A DNA stretch of 64,000 bases from contig JAKZHN010000047.1 of assembly GCA_037179335.1 (NCBI GenBank), forward strand, positions 62,001 to 126,000, read 5' to 3'. Shown piece by piece: positions 23,359 to 33,252 of this stretch; positions within the stretch are counted from its first letter, which is position 1, and the number at the start of each line of letters is the position of its first letter. The translations under genes were made by a program, and so were the position numbers. The notes under the pieces are model-generated. The model had not been told where the DNA came from. It saw nothing but the letters and a program-made list of their open reading frames with translations, and did not search any database. The stretch comes from Cyclaneusma minus. Taxonomy: Eukaryota > Ascomycota > Leotiomycetes > Marthamycetales > Marthamycetaceae.

Positions 23359-24296
23359 TCAAAGGAAGTGCTCGGCTGCGCGAGCGAGGCGAGCTCCAAA
23401 CGGGAGAGCTCCAAGCGGCCGAGTATATCACAAAACAGCAGCGACTTTCCGGGAGGGCCGCTTGAACTATAATCCATCGGATGTGAGAGGCGAGGCTTTC
23501 CGTCCGCAACTACATTGTGTCGAATAGCTGACCACGAGGTGTTCCATTTGCCCAGTCCTGAAGCCTGGATATCTTGCTCCCAGATCCCAGGCCCATGACC
23601 AGTTCCTATACCTAGCGGCCGCGATCTTAGCCATGGCATTCGAACCAGCTAAGCAACTCACTCCAGCTCTGTTGAGCATTGCTCTGGAGTTGTTGCTGTG
23701 GAATACGCTCGGGATTCAAGTAGTGTGGACGAAGGTATATCCACATTGAAGATGATCTCTGTCGCTATAAGAGTTGTGAGACTGCCAAGAACTACCGCTC
23801 CCTTAGGGCTGCCGGCTACAACTATGGACCGGACTGTGTTTCTAAGTAGATTTATGTTTCTATTCAAGCGTCACGAGCTGCGCGAGAGATACCAAGGTTA
23901 TTTAATTTCAGCATTTGCCATTGAATCATTAACTATCCTAGCTGAGTAATCAGGAGCAGCCTAAACCAAGGTCTATGCTTTCACCTCGATCCAATTTCGA
24001 ATATCTGCCGGCCCGAAGGCGAAGGCTACCCACCAACTTTTTATCTTCCCAGCTGATGCTGATAATTTCGTAAAGGCAAAGGACTTCTAAAGCCCACGGT
24101 AGTCGGAGAAGAACCAAAGAGAAGATCTGACAGAACCGTAACGATCCATGGTTTTTGCACCTCGGTGAACTTCACCACTTGAAAGTTTCGCCGCGTGACA
24201 AACTGAAGGAACATGTACCCAGAGCCGTAATTTGTGAAGCAGAATCCGATCGATGATAGTACGTGTCGCAGTTCTGCCTTGAGTACTCTCTGCGAC
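23359..24296. other. Intergenic between paralogues B and C
   Basis: No coding region can be supported. It contains the upstream part of B, and the 3' flank of C. Confidence 0.3.
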
Positions 24297-25245
24297 CTAG
24301 ATACCCGAGCGAGACATGGCGGTGCGGAAAGTCTCGATCGAGACCTCGGACTGAGAGGCGGGCGCGGTCATGTAAACTGAACCAGTGGAGTCTTGGGCGG
24401 TGCGGTAAGTAGCAGCGGAGTAGTCGGACTTGGAGTCGGAGGAGTTCAGGTAAGTCGAGCCATTGGAGCCGTGGGCGGCGCGCAGTGTCGAGCCAGAGAA
24501 GTCGGAGGTGGTGTCGCAGGAGTCCAAGTAAGCTTGAATGTCCGCGGCTTTGGTGAGGACAGCAGACGAGGACGACGTTCCTTGGGTAGCAGCACGCAAC
24601 AAACTGGCCTTTTCAGCAGCGAGGGACGATCGAGGAGCAGGCTTGGAGATAAGTGACATCAAATCAGTCCAACAGCCTTCGCGCGTCGCGTAACCGCCCT
24701 TGAGGATCTTCATTTCATGTTTCAAACACTTGCGGGAGAGAACAGGACCAGATGAGGAGCGGCCTAGGCGCAGCATGTCTTCCTTGTCGACGAGTCTGGC
24801 TAGAAGATAGAGAATGTAGGCGCGGGCCTTATCATCGCGTTCCTCGGTGGCAGCGTAGTGGAGCTCCAAGGCGAGCATCTCTGGATGTGCGACCGGTTTC
24901 TCCAATTGCGCACCAATGAAGCGGCATTTCTCGTCACAGTCGTCGAATCCACAGCGGTGACGACCGGCTTGTCTCTCGGTGACTGGCTGAATGGCCTTGG
25001 AGACTGTAGCTACGGGTCAGCGCACGCCGCACAGAGGGAGAAGGCATCAACTTACTGTTGACTCCAATCGATGAGAAGTCAAACATGTCGCGCTTGGGCT
25101 CCATCGGTCCGCGCTTCACGCCATTCTGGGCGCTGCCGACTTTGGAGTCGCGGCGGTGGTGCGCATCTTTGCCGCGGTTGTGATGGGTGTGGTTGCTGGT
25201 CTTGCGATCGCCATTGCTGGCGTGGCGGCGGTGATGTTCGGGCAT
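24297..25245 (-). CDS. Paralogue C of HxCGFDxCD family, intact hypothetical protein
   Basis: The exons are 25056-25245 and 24297-25009 (300 aa). The first 45 residues are rich in His, Arg and Lys (MPEHHRRHASNGDRK) and probably disordered. A short hydrophobic motif MFDFSSIGVNS sits right at the splice site. Exon 2 contains HRCGFDDCDEKCRF, whose three cysteines and histidine could bind a metal, and then an alpha-helical HPEMLALELHYAATEERDDKARAYILYLL block. The C-terminal 90 residues are Ser/Thr/Ala-rich with imperfect repeats (STLRAAHGSNGSTY, ATYRTAQDSTGSVY). There is no signal peptide or membrane helix. I do not recognise the family. It is the only unbroken member of three tandem copies. Confidence 0.75.
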
Positions 25246-25406
25246 GGTGTGGGAGGGGGCAGTCTGACTGATGGTGTTGACTGTACAGAATAGCTGTTGG
25301 AATCGAGGTGGACGTAGGTGGTATTCCGAAAACAGTAATGAACAAGCGCAGTTGTGGCTCCAGAAAGGTTGGAAACAAGAGCGTGGAGGAGGCAAGGAAT
25401 CTAGGA

Positions 25407-25416
25407 TATTTTTATA
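25407..25416 (-). promoter_or_regulatory. TATA-like box of paralogue C
   Basis: Minus-strand TATAAAAATA lies 162 bp upstream of the C start codon, matching paralogue B in motif and spacing. Confidence 0.6.
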
Positions 25417-26689
25417 CAAGAGAAATCCTCGGCTGTGCGAGGCGAGCGAGCGCGGATGGCGGAGGACAATTGTTTGCCGCCGCAAGTTCTGTGATATTGT
25501 ATAGGAATAACTCTCAGCCGCTTCCATCTTTCGAGGCCGGATTAGCTCTCCGGCTACATGAGAGCTCCAGGTCTTGCAGGAAGCTCGATTCCTATAGGCC
25601 AGTAGCATAGCTCCAGCGAGGCTTCTGCTACAGCTCGCCAGCTCCAAGTCTTCTCCACGGTCACCTCGGCAGGGCTTTCGCATCTCTTTGCGCTCCTCCG
25701 CAACACTCCGGAGCCTACCACTCAGGTTTTTGGGACTGCTCCCAAAGGTTCCTTTGAACCAAGGTGGGCTCCTCTGTTCTGCTACGGTCTACGGAGCTCA
25801 CTCTCCAAGACTCACACATGTGGGCTTTTGGTCATTGATGCCAACCTTAAAACCAGAAATGGATCGGTCAAACACGGCGAGACAACCGTCAGAGGGATCG
25901 ATAGAAGGAAGTTTCGTGGGCTTCTGATAGTTGATACCGAACTTGAAACCAATTTGGCACCATTCCACAATGAAAACCCTTCCCAGAGGTCCTCTAGACT
26001 ACTTCCAGGCTCCTCTGCTCCACTCGGTACTCCAGAGCCATCTCTCCAGGCCCCTTGGGCTCCCCTTATTCCTAGGTAACTTGTACGTCGTTCTCATTGC
26101 TCCATGGTTTCCGTTTAGTGAAGATATTTTAAACGTCCGTACGCATTAGCAAGTATTACAGACTACGGTAGAAGGCCAAAGACATGCTCGGATCCAATTA
26201 TCGCTGTTACTACGGACCGTTTACAAGGCCGCGCTTACGATCAACCCCAAGCACTTGAAGATTTTGGAAAATGATTCGCTAAATAAGTCTGACAGCCATC
26301 ATTTGCCTGCCAGGGTACCGACTTGCCAAACTCTTTGCGCCTTTGGCCAAAACTTGGTCCGAAACTGAAAGAGTGGATGGCCAAGCTCAAACACAAACCG
26401 TCAAGTAGGAGAGAAGGAGCGGCATGGTTGTTGACTTGGCTATACCGAGAAGCTGGTCGTTCACGCTCGTGGTTATGGGACGAGTGGTCGCGTGAGGGGT
26501 CAGAGGTTCCTTCATGAGTAGACAATCCAACCTTATCCATCAGGCGTCTGTATCTTTGCTTTGGCTGGCCAAAAGCATTACAATTCCAAGGCTACCAAGC
26601 AGACGATCCAGATTCCACGGCAGCTCTATGTGTATCTATCTGGGAACGAATTAGTCAAATGTCCCAAGTCGCGTACCGCCTGCTATGCA
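25417..26689. other. No supported gene
   Basis: Short frames only. Two segments near 25840 and 25930 look like diverged copies of each other (an ATTGATGCCAACCTTAAAACCA-like block, shortened here), but no element boundaries are visible. Confidence 0.25.
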
Positions 26690-27921
26690 TCATCCTAGCT
26701 TGCCGGCAAGTCGCAGTGCTACGGGGCGAGGCAAATCACAGAGTATTTGGCGACGGCCATGTTTTTGGAATGACAATAGATCCTGGGAGTCCAGGGAGTT
26801 GGCACTAACGATCCTCAGCCGCGGTTTGCGTTTCTCGGATTCTCGGGTCTTGAAGCGCTCAAAAGGGCTGTCGGGGTCGGCGTGGAAGAGACTGACCGCA
26901 ACAAACTTCATGAAGCATTGCCGGGAGTCACAGCCGCAAAACTTCTCGCTTGACCACTGACGTGGCCACTGGCTGTTGGCGAACTTGCCCGGCTCGGTGT
27001 TGCCAGTGGTGTTTTTCGCGGCTTCGAAGGTAGGTGCCATCAACTCGTGCTTGAAATCGATGACCAAAGGCTTCAATGACAGATCCATGTCGTAAAAGTC
27101 TTGTGAGACTTTTATGCTCCAGACTATGTCGGCTTTGCCCCCAGAGTTGCGATCGAGTTGGTGGTGACGTTCTCGCCGCTGTTCCTGTCACCATTGTCCT
27201 CTCTGTCGCTGTTTGCCACGCTCCTGGGTCGCGGCGTAGTGCAATTCCAGGCCAAACCACTGTGGATGGCTATCGCTCTTGTTCAGTTCGGTGCTGAAAA
27301 GATGGAACATCTTATCGCATGTATCAAAGCCGCAGTGCTGACGTTCGCCTTGTCGCTCTGTGATCGGTCGGAGGGCCTTGAAGACTGAGCACAAGGATTA
27401 ACGACGATCTAGAAAAGAAAGATGGAAGCTTTAAATTACTGTCGATGCCAATTGGAGTGATTTCGGACATTCCACGATCTCGAAAGCTGCTGCTCTTGCG
27501 ACAGGATGGTTGTTGCTGTTGGTCTTGCTGCTGTGACGGCAGTGGTGCCTCGCAGTTTGCCGAAGCCTTCTCATCTTTTCAACGGGCTTAATGACCACTG
27601 AAAGCATAGCGGCTGGAACTTTGGCGGTTTCCTTAGCCCTGCTGTTCGCAACATGCTTTGCGGGCTGAGAGACGATCAAGGGTTGAGCTGCTGGAGTCTT
27701 GGCCACTTCCTCGGCCTTGACCGTCGTCAAGATTTTCATTTTTGGGGTGGCCGTTGTCGTAGCTGTACTTAGGACCCAACGAGCTTCTGCGGCGCTTGAT
27801 CATCTCTACCAATGGCGACTGATACTCGTCCGAGTCCTGCTCTATAGGCTTGACTTCACGGCTAGTGCTACGGCGTGGGTGTCTTCTCAACGCTATTGCT
27901 GGCGTAACGGTGGTGACCCAT
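26690..27921 (-). pseudogene. Paralogue D of HxCGFDxCD family, degenerate
   Basis: It starts MGHHRYASN like paralogue B but stops after 17 codons; related sequence continues in other frames (EVKPIEQDSDEYQSPLVEM, then KAEEVAKTPAAQPLIV). The end of exon 1 (MSEITPIGIDS) and the intron to 27385 match the B/C architecture. Exon 2 keeps QHCGFDTCD and LELHYAATQERG, but the third cysteine of the motif is lost (CDKMF). A TGA then interrupts the frame at about 27,195. Downstream coding (to 26690) is open but no longer similar to B or C. Frameshifts plus a stop indicate a pseudogene; sequencing error cannot be excluded. Confidence 0.65.
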
Positions 27922-28793
27922 GCTGGGTGGCACGGAAATAGAGAATTGTTGTGAGAGACCAAAGGGCTGGACAGAGGACTTGTAATGAATGCGGATGTCA
28001 GCTGTTGATAACGCAACAAGAGAGATGCGCAGGATCCCAGACTTCGCCGATGTGGAGGTTGCGGTTGGAAAGAAGAACGTCAAGGAAAAGTGTCGAAAAT
28101 ATCTGTAACCAATGCTGCGCTGCGCTAGGCGAGGAAAAGCGCGACCTGTTTGACATAAGGATTGAAGACGATGAGACGGGAAGAAGTAGAACTCTCGTGC
28201 TTTCGCCCACCCTCAAGCAGTGAGCTTACGATCTCCCCACGTGTAGTGTTATGTGACGCATCAAGCGGCATCATCCATAGAGTTTCTCCATATTGTAGAT
28301 TTTTTCAAGCTCCAAATGAGCTCCGACGTCCCTCAGGAGATGCATAATAAGCACAAGAGAAGGTGACCTTTATATAAGCGTGTTTTTGGTCAAGGTGAAT
28401 TTGGAAAAGCCATCAACCTTGCAATCCGTAGTGGACGTTCGTGCAGCAAGCAGCACGCAAACGGCTGGTTTTAGCAATACTATTGAAAACACCTCAATAA
28501 TCGAGCCAAGTTTCCTAGGAAATAATTCATAACTGGGTAACCAGCAATGTGTTTGTTTTCCTTAGGCGCCTTCTGCAACACGCCACTTTCCTTCTTGTGT
28601 CACATCGGAAAATTATTTCATTGGTCGCAGCAGCAGATTGGCAGATGCATACTGTCCCTCGCTTAAGATAGTGCAAGCATTATAAAGGATTGCAGCCTAA
28701 CTTCACAACACCTCACACCTCAAACCCACAGTCCACTCACACTCTCTGAAATCACCCGCCTCAACCACCAACAAACCACAATTGAAGCCCATC
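27922..28793. promoter_or_regulatory. Upstream region of DUF4267 gene with TATA box
   Basis: No gene is seen. TATAAA at 28681-28686 lies 108 bp before the DUF4267 start and is followed by a CT/AC-rich leader, the usual fungal core-promoter layout. Confidence 0.55.
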
Positions 28794-29180
28794 ATGTTCG
28801 AGCACTTCGTCCTCCGTCACATCCTTCCTCTCCTCGTCGCCACCATCACCACATTCGGCGGCACCATGCCCCTGTTCAATCCTGAGGGTGCTCTCAAAGA
28901 ATTCGGCTTCCCCGAGCGTATCGTTGCCTCCAAAGCGGCCCGCCCCGTGATGGTCACCCAGTCGGCCCGTACTTCCTGCCTGGGTCTTGGCCTACTCCTG
29001 CTCTACGCCAATAATCAACTTGAAGCCATGGATATCGTGTTTGCCTCGATGGGCTGGATTGGATTGATTGATTGGTATGTGCTTTGGAAGGAGGGTCTTC
29101 CGGGACAGGCCGCTTTCCGGGCGATCAGCACGGGCTTAATTGCGGTTTGGGGTCTGCTGGGCATGACAGCTGGAAGATGA
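28794..29180 (+). CDS. DUF4267-type small membrane protein
   Basis: 128 aa, single exon, starting MFEHFVLRHILPLL. Four hydrophobic segments alternate with short polar loops, and the ending WGLLGMTAGR follows a conserved DWYVLWKEG loop and a GLIAVWGL helix. This matches the short four-helix DUF4267 proteins that are common in ascomycetes and often sit beside secondary-metabolite or transporter genes. Their molecular function is not established. There is a clear TATA box 108 bp upstream. Neighbours are the paralogue relics on one side and a MITE plus broken MFS gene on the other. Confidence 0.8.
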   Translation: MFEHFVLRHILPLLVATITTFGGTMPLFNPEGALKEFGFPERIVASKAARPVMVTQSARTSCLGLGLLLLYANNQLEAMDIVFASMGWIGLIDWYVLWKEGLPGQAAFRAISTGLIAVWGLLGMTAGR

Positions 29181-29543
29181 TCTGCACGTGGATGAAGAAG
29201 GATGGTGGGGGCTCGGAACGGCAGTGACTGCATCCAGGGTTGTGTTGACAAAGCCTCGCGCATGAGCAGCTGACTCCCCTGCCTGCATGGAGGCTCAATA
29301 TGGGAATCTCGATCAAGCAAGGCTCTGCACTTCTCCAGGCTCCCGTCTTTAGCTGCCCGCCCGTCTATTACAAGATGCATTATGAAAAGCAACATTCTGT
29401 GTTGCACAAATGCACACTTCCTTCAATTCTAATGCCTCGTGCCTGCTAGTTGCTGTTATGAGTTCCAGTGTGCAAATCGCGAGCCTCCAAAAAGCAGGAA
29501 CTAGCTGACAGTCTTGTATTCTGATTCTCGTTCACGTACATTA

Positions 29544-30155
29544 GGGGGATTCAGAGTAGTTTTTTTTTATCCGGATATGGATATATCAATATCCAAATAT
29601 TGGCCTTAACTATGAACACCCCTGGATATTGATATAAATATCTATTTTTTGGATAAAAATAAATGAAAAATAAATGAAAAAAAACGAAAAAAATAGATCC
29701 GTCGACGTGCAACAAAATTGTAAATTTCTAAGCTAATTTTAAGGTTATTTTTAAGGTTATTTTAAAATTATTTTTCGACGCTAGCGACGTGCAACAAAAT
29801 AAGTAATGCCACTAATGCCGCACTAAACCAACACACTAAACTAACGCTAGTGCTTTTTGGCACTAGCGCAGCACTAGTGCAATACCATTTTTTTTGTTGC
29901 ACGTCGGAAAACTAGAATCTCTTAAAAACCATGATTTTAAATGATTTTTTTCAATATCTGACATTGGATATTGGATAAAATAAGGGAAAATCCTTGTTTT
30001 TTATGGATTTTACTTTATCCCAGATATCGGATATCCCAATATCCGGATATTCCAATATCCGGATATTCAAAACTAGTCCCAATTAGGCTTAGCGTGGGGC
30101 CCAATATCCGGATATTCCCTTATTTTATCCGATTTTTGACTACTCTGAATCCCCC
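29544..30155. mobile_element. 612-bp MITE with 17-bp perfect TIRs and TA flanks
   Basis: The left end GGGGGATTCAGAGTAGT (29544-29560) is the exact reverse complement of the right end ACTACTCTGAATCCCCC (30139-30155). Both are flanked by TA, the target duplication of Tc1/mariner-pogo type elements. The interior is AT-rich, has no coding potential, and near the ends carries repeated ATATCCGGATAT palindromes. A second, truncated right end is at 3808-3898. It is non-autonomous; no transposase gene of this family was identified in the window. Confidence 0.88.
29785..29906. mobile_element. Small nested inverted-repeat element
   Basis: CGACGTGCAACAAAA at 29785-29799 has its 15-bp reverse complement at 29892-29906. 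A further direct copy of the left end is at 29703-29718. The centre has a GCTAGTGC/GCACTAGC hairpin. This looks like a second short element inserted in the MITE. Confidence 0.65.
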
Positions 30156-30281
30156 TATTGAGCATCAAATGTCCTCTGCCGTAAAACTTGGCAACAGTAC
30201 CAACTTACTGACACTCCATTCTTTGTCTCTCATTTTTACTGCTTCCATTCATCTTAATATTTCTGTCTTCTCAGCTCAAAT

Positions 30282-31671
30282 ATGGCTTTGCTCCCGGCTA
30301 CCAAAGAATCATCTCTTCCAACAGAAAGCATAGAGGCCCCTATACTCACAACCACCTACAGTGACAGTAAGGGCGAAGAAAATCATCACGTCGAAGCCGT
30401 TGAGGAACAGGCTTTCCAGCATTCCTGGTCCATCTGGTGTATATTCTTCGTATCGTGTCTATTCTCCTTCCTCTCCGCCGTCGACAACACCATCGTCACA
30501 ACTTCTCTCCCAACAATCATTGGCGAGATTGGCGGCGGCGACCAGCTCTACCTCTGGATAGCACAATGCTTCCTATTCTCGTCAACCGTCCCTCAACCCC
30601 TCCTTGGTCAAATCGCCAACATCTTCGGCCATCGAACCCCCTTTCTCGTCGCCATCGCACTCTTTGCCCTCGGCAGTGGACTTTCCGGTGGCGCCTATAA
30701 TTTTGCAATGCTCATTGCTGGCCGAACTATCCAAGGTCTCGGTGCCGCGGGACTTTACCTACTCTCCGATATCATCATCTGCGACATCGTGCCTCCCCGC
30801 CATCGAGGTCCTTACCTGAGTGCCGTCCTTGCATCCGCGGGTATTGGCTCAACGATCGGTCCAGTCCTGGGAGGTGTACTAGCAGAGTTCAGCTAGCGCT
30901 GGATTTTCTACCTGAACCTATTGGTATCCTTTATCGGCCTGGTAGTCTTGCTTCTCCTCCTCAAAGTCAAGTACAAGCGCAGTCCAGCCTGGCGGCACGC
31001 CCTGAAACGAGTCGACTTCCTCGGGGCGGCCATCTTTATTCCCTCCATGATCTCAATCTTCCTCGCCCTCGTCAATGGCGGTGTTCACTGTTCAATACCC
31101 TTGGTCCTCCTAAGCACTAATCTTCACAGCCACCCTGCCGAGTACTCTAGCGGCTCTGGAAGAATCCGACGTGGCGGTTGCGACTGCAACTTTTTCATTC
31201 ATCAGATCGTTCGGCTTTGTATGGGGTGTGACGATTTCGGGAATCGTGTTTAACGGACAGGTCGATGCGAATTTGCATCTAGTCCAAGACCAGGGAGTCA
31301 AGGATTTGCTAAAAAACGGCGCTGCTTATTCCTTTGCGGCGAGTGGGTCAGGGGTCAAAGGATTAGGTGATGAATCTACGGAGAACCAGGTAGTTGAGGT
31401 GTATGTGAGGGCGCTGAGAGTAGTCTGGTTAGTTATGATGGCCGTTGCGCTATTGGGATTTGTGTCGGTGCCAATAGAGAGGCAATTGGAGCTTAAAAAG
31501 TCTCACACTACGGAGTTTGGGTTGGAAAAACATGAGAGGGAAAAAGGTGTTGAAATTAAACTCTGTTTCTGGTTTAGGACGACGATATCTAGGACGGGTT
31601 GCAGGGAAAAGACTGCCTACTTGCTCGCGACGAGCAGGACATTCCTTCTCCGCTTTTTACATTTTTTTTAA
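30282..31671 (+). pseudogene. Broken MFS (DHA2-type) transporter gene
   Basis: The first 204 codons encode a normal N-terminal half: a polar tail, a first helix ending in SAVDNTIV, the loop IFGHRTPF, and GRTIQGLGAAGLYLLSD. At AEFS the expected Trp codon is TAG, after which the same frame continues RWIFYLNL, a typical MFS block. The frame then reaches the FLGAAIF helix and FLALVNGGV, where several central helices are missing. It resumes at TLPSTLAALEESD in another frame with the C-terminal helices (SFIRSFGFVWGVTISG). A nonsense change plus an internal deletion make function unlikely. Another MFS gene, intact, is at 52.3 kb. Confidence 0.85.
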
Positions 31672-31777
31672 AAAAAAGATATATAAGTGGTAAGTAGTAC
31701 CAGGCAGAAAAAGTCACATAGTCTTGAACAAATACAGAAAAACAAAAAGCAGAAAAAGGTGGAAAATGAAGACCGAC

Positions 31778-31880
31778 TGCCTCCGATCGGAGTCGAACCG
31801 ATGACCTCGGCATTGCTGGTGGTGGTGTGTGTGCTTGCAAAGCCGACCTCGTACAGTTGACGGGCAAAACTCCTTGGCCC
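31778..31880 (-). tRNA. tRNA-like, 3' half resembles tRNA-Ala(UGC) with intron-like insert
   Basis: An internal B box GGTTCGACTCC, a five-pair T stem, the 3' strand CGGAGGC+A and a TCGGC/GCCGA anticodon stem with loop TTTGCAA are present, with about 23 extra nt after the loop. The matching 5' acceptor GCCTCCG and a proper D arm are not found, so it is likely a degenerate tRNA copy. Confidence 0.4.
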
Positions 31881-31946
31881 ATGGCCCACATCTTCACCTA
31901 CGGTAGCCCAACATGCAAAACAAAACAAATGCGCAACAAATGATTT

Positions 31947-32028
31947 TGCCCTCTGCCAGAGTCGAACTGACGACCTCATCATGCTCTAGATATACTAGTG
32001 ATGCGCTCTACCGCTGAGCCAAGAGGGC
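31947..32028 (-). tRNA. tRNA-Thr(AGU) with 10-nt intron
   Basis: A complete cloverleaf is visible. The acceptor GCCCTCT pairs with AGAGGGC and is followed by discriminator A. The D arm is GCTC-AGCGGTA-GAGC. The anticodon stem is CATCA/TGATG with loop CTAGTA-A after removal of TATCTAGAGC. The T arm contains GTTCGAC. One mismatch occurs in the T stem. The intron sits one base 3' of the anticodon, as in nuclear tRNAs. Confidence 0.88.
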
Positions 32029-32639
32029 TGTCATGATGATGACTGATGCCAAATTCTTGCCAACCACCGCTCACAAACAGACTCTTTTGATTGGTGGAAA
32101 AGCGCTTGGAACTTCAATATATGAACGCGAAAACAATCACGGCGTCGATATTAATATTCATGTCGACGATAATCGGCAGAGCAAGAAATGGCCGACAGTA
32201 CCTTATTGAAATTGATTTGCAAAAAAAAAACAAAAAAATAATAAAAAATAATAAAGCGCGGCATTAGCAATAAGTCCCAGCGGCTTGATATGCCAGGGTC
32301 ATTCGGTTCGACTCCGTCGTTGACCTAGAAAGGGGAGCGTCGACGTAAACATCACTCACTCCTTTCACAACATTGAAGTCTAAGCAACACGACAGATGAA
32401 GAAAAAAAAAAAAAAACTCGAACTCACTTACCTCGGCGAACCCAGGGAAGTCGCAACAGTAATTGATAGATTGATTTAGCTCGCATTGCATTCGCACTCG
32501 AATTACCGGCCTGCCGTTACGACTCCACCCAGGCACCCTCGAGTATCGATGACCTTTAATCGGATGGTGACCCAGTCGATCCAGTTCACCAAGAGAGGTA
32601 TATAAACGCAAATACCAGGAGTGCCCGTAAGGGCAATTT

Positions 32640-32720
32640 AGCGCAATGGTAACAGAGGTGGCGTTGATCGCAACCCCGCTCCCGTAAACCTTCTTCCACA
32701 CTAGCACCGGGTTCGATCCA
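32640..32720 (+). ncRNA. Pol III-type A/B box sequence, tRNA-derived
   Basis: TTTAGCGCAATGGTAAC fits an A box/D arm and GGGTTCGATCC a B box about 60 nt later, but acceptor and T stems do not pair properly. It is a tRNA relic or SINE head rather than a functional tRNA. A similar A box (TTTAGCGCAATGG) recurs at 58.7 kb. Confidence 0.4.
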
Positions 32721-32820
32721 CGTCGCAGGCAAACTTGGTTTGGTTCTGGGAGGAGGAGCTTCAATCCGGCGCTGAGACCGAGTCTTTGTCTCTCCGACGA
32801 AGTTTTGGGCATGACCAAGT

Positions 32821-33252
32821 GTGTTGCCGACTTGGGTCAAGGCCCGAACCCTGTTCCACAACTCCATTCCGGTACACTTCGAGCGCAAGTTGGAAAAGCA
32901 CCTTTACAGAGTTTTTGAATCTGCGACTAGGACTATTCGTCCACTCTATCGCTATCCTCCTCTCGCGGGTGAGCTAGAGATCAATGCCTATGGCAGGGAG
33001 TACTTGCTGGAAGCTCTGTATTCTAACAAAAAACGGTTGTCTATTCTGTACATGGACAAGCTTGGACTCTATCGCAACAATTATTGTTCGGACTTGGGGC
33101 TATGCATAATATTGGCTGGACTTAGAGTCCGGGAGAGCGGTGGCGGGGCTATTGAGATAGTAAGCAAATGCGGTAAAAAAGCGAAAATCGGTTTCAATGC
33201 GACAAAGGTGCTGGCTGGCCGTTTCGCCGTGCTGCGGTATAAGGCCAAGTAG
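32821..33252 (+). CDS. Unrecognised ORF, 143 codons
   Basis: The reading is protein-like in its second half (GREYLLEALYSNKKRLSILY, then GRFAVLRYKAK), basic, with no signal peptide. No family is recognised, the start codon is uncertain, and it lies among tRNA relics and transposon-like sequence, so it may be a fragment of a mobile element. A shorter frame at 33487-33681 with an FSDET motif, reminiscent of the catalytic Asp region of Tc1-type transposases, follows. Confidence 0.25.
   Translation: MLPTWVKARTLFHNSIPVHFERKLEKHLYRVFESATRTIRPLYRYPPLAGELEINAYGREYLLEALYSNKKRLSILYMDKLGLYRNNYCSDLGLCIILAGLRVRESGGGAIEIVSKCGKKAKIGFNATKVLAGRFAVLRYKAK

Noticed and set aside
28782..28793. Longer N-terminus for the DUF4267 protein
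   Set aside because: It would start at TTG; the first ATG is at 28794.
32270..32330. Third tRNA (plus strand, B box GGTTCGACTCC)
   Set aside because: No A box or D arm, and the implied anticodon GAT is not expected for a nuclear isoleucine tRNA.
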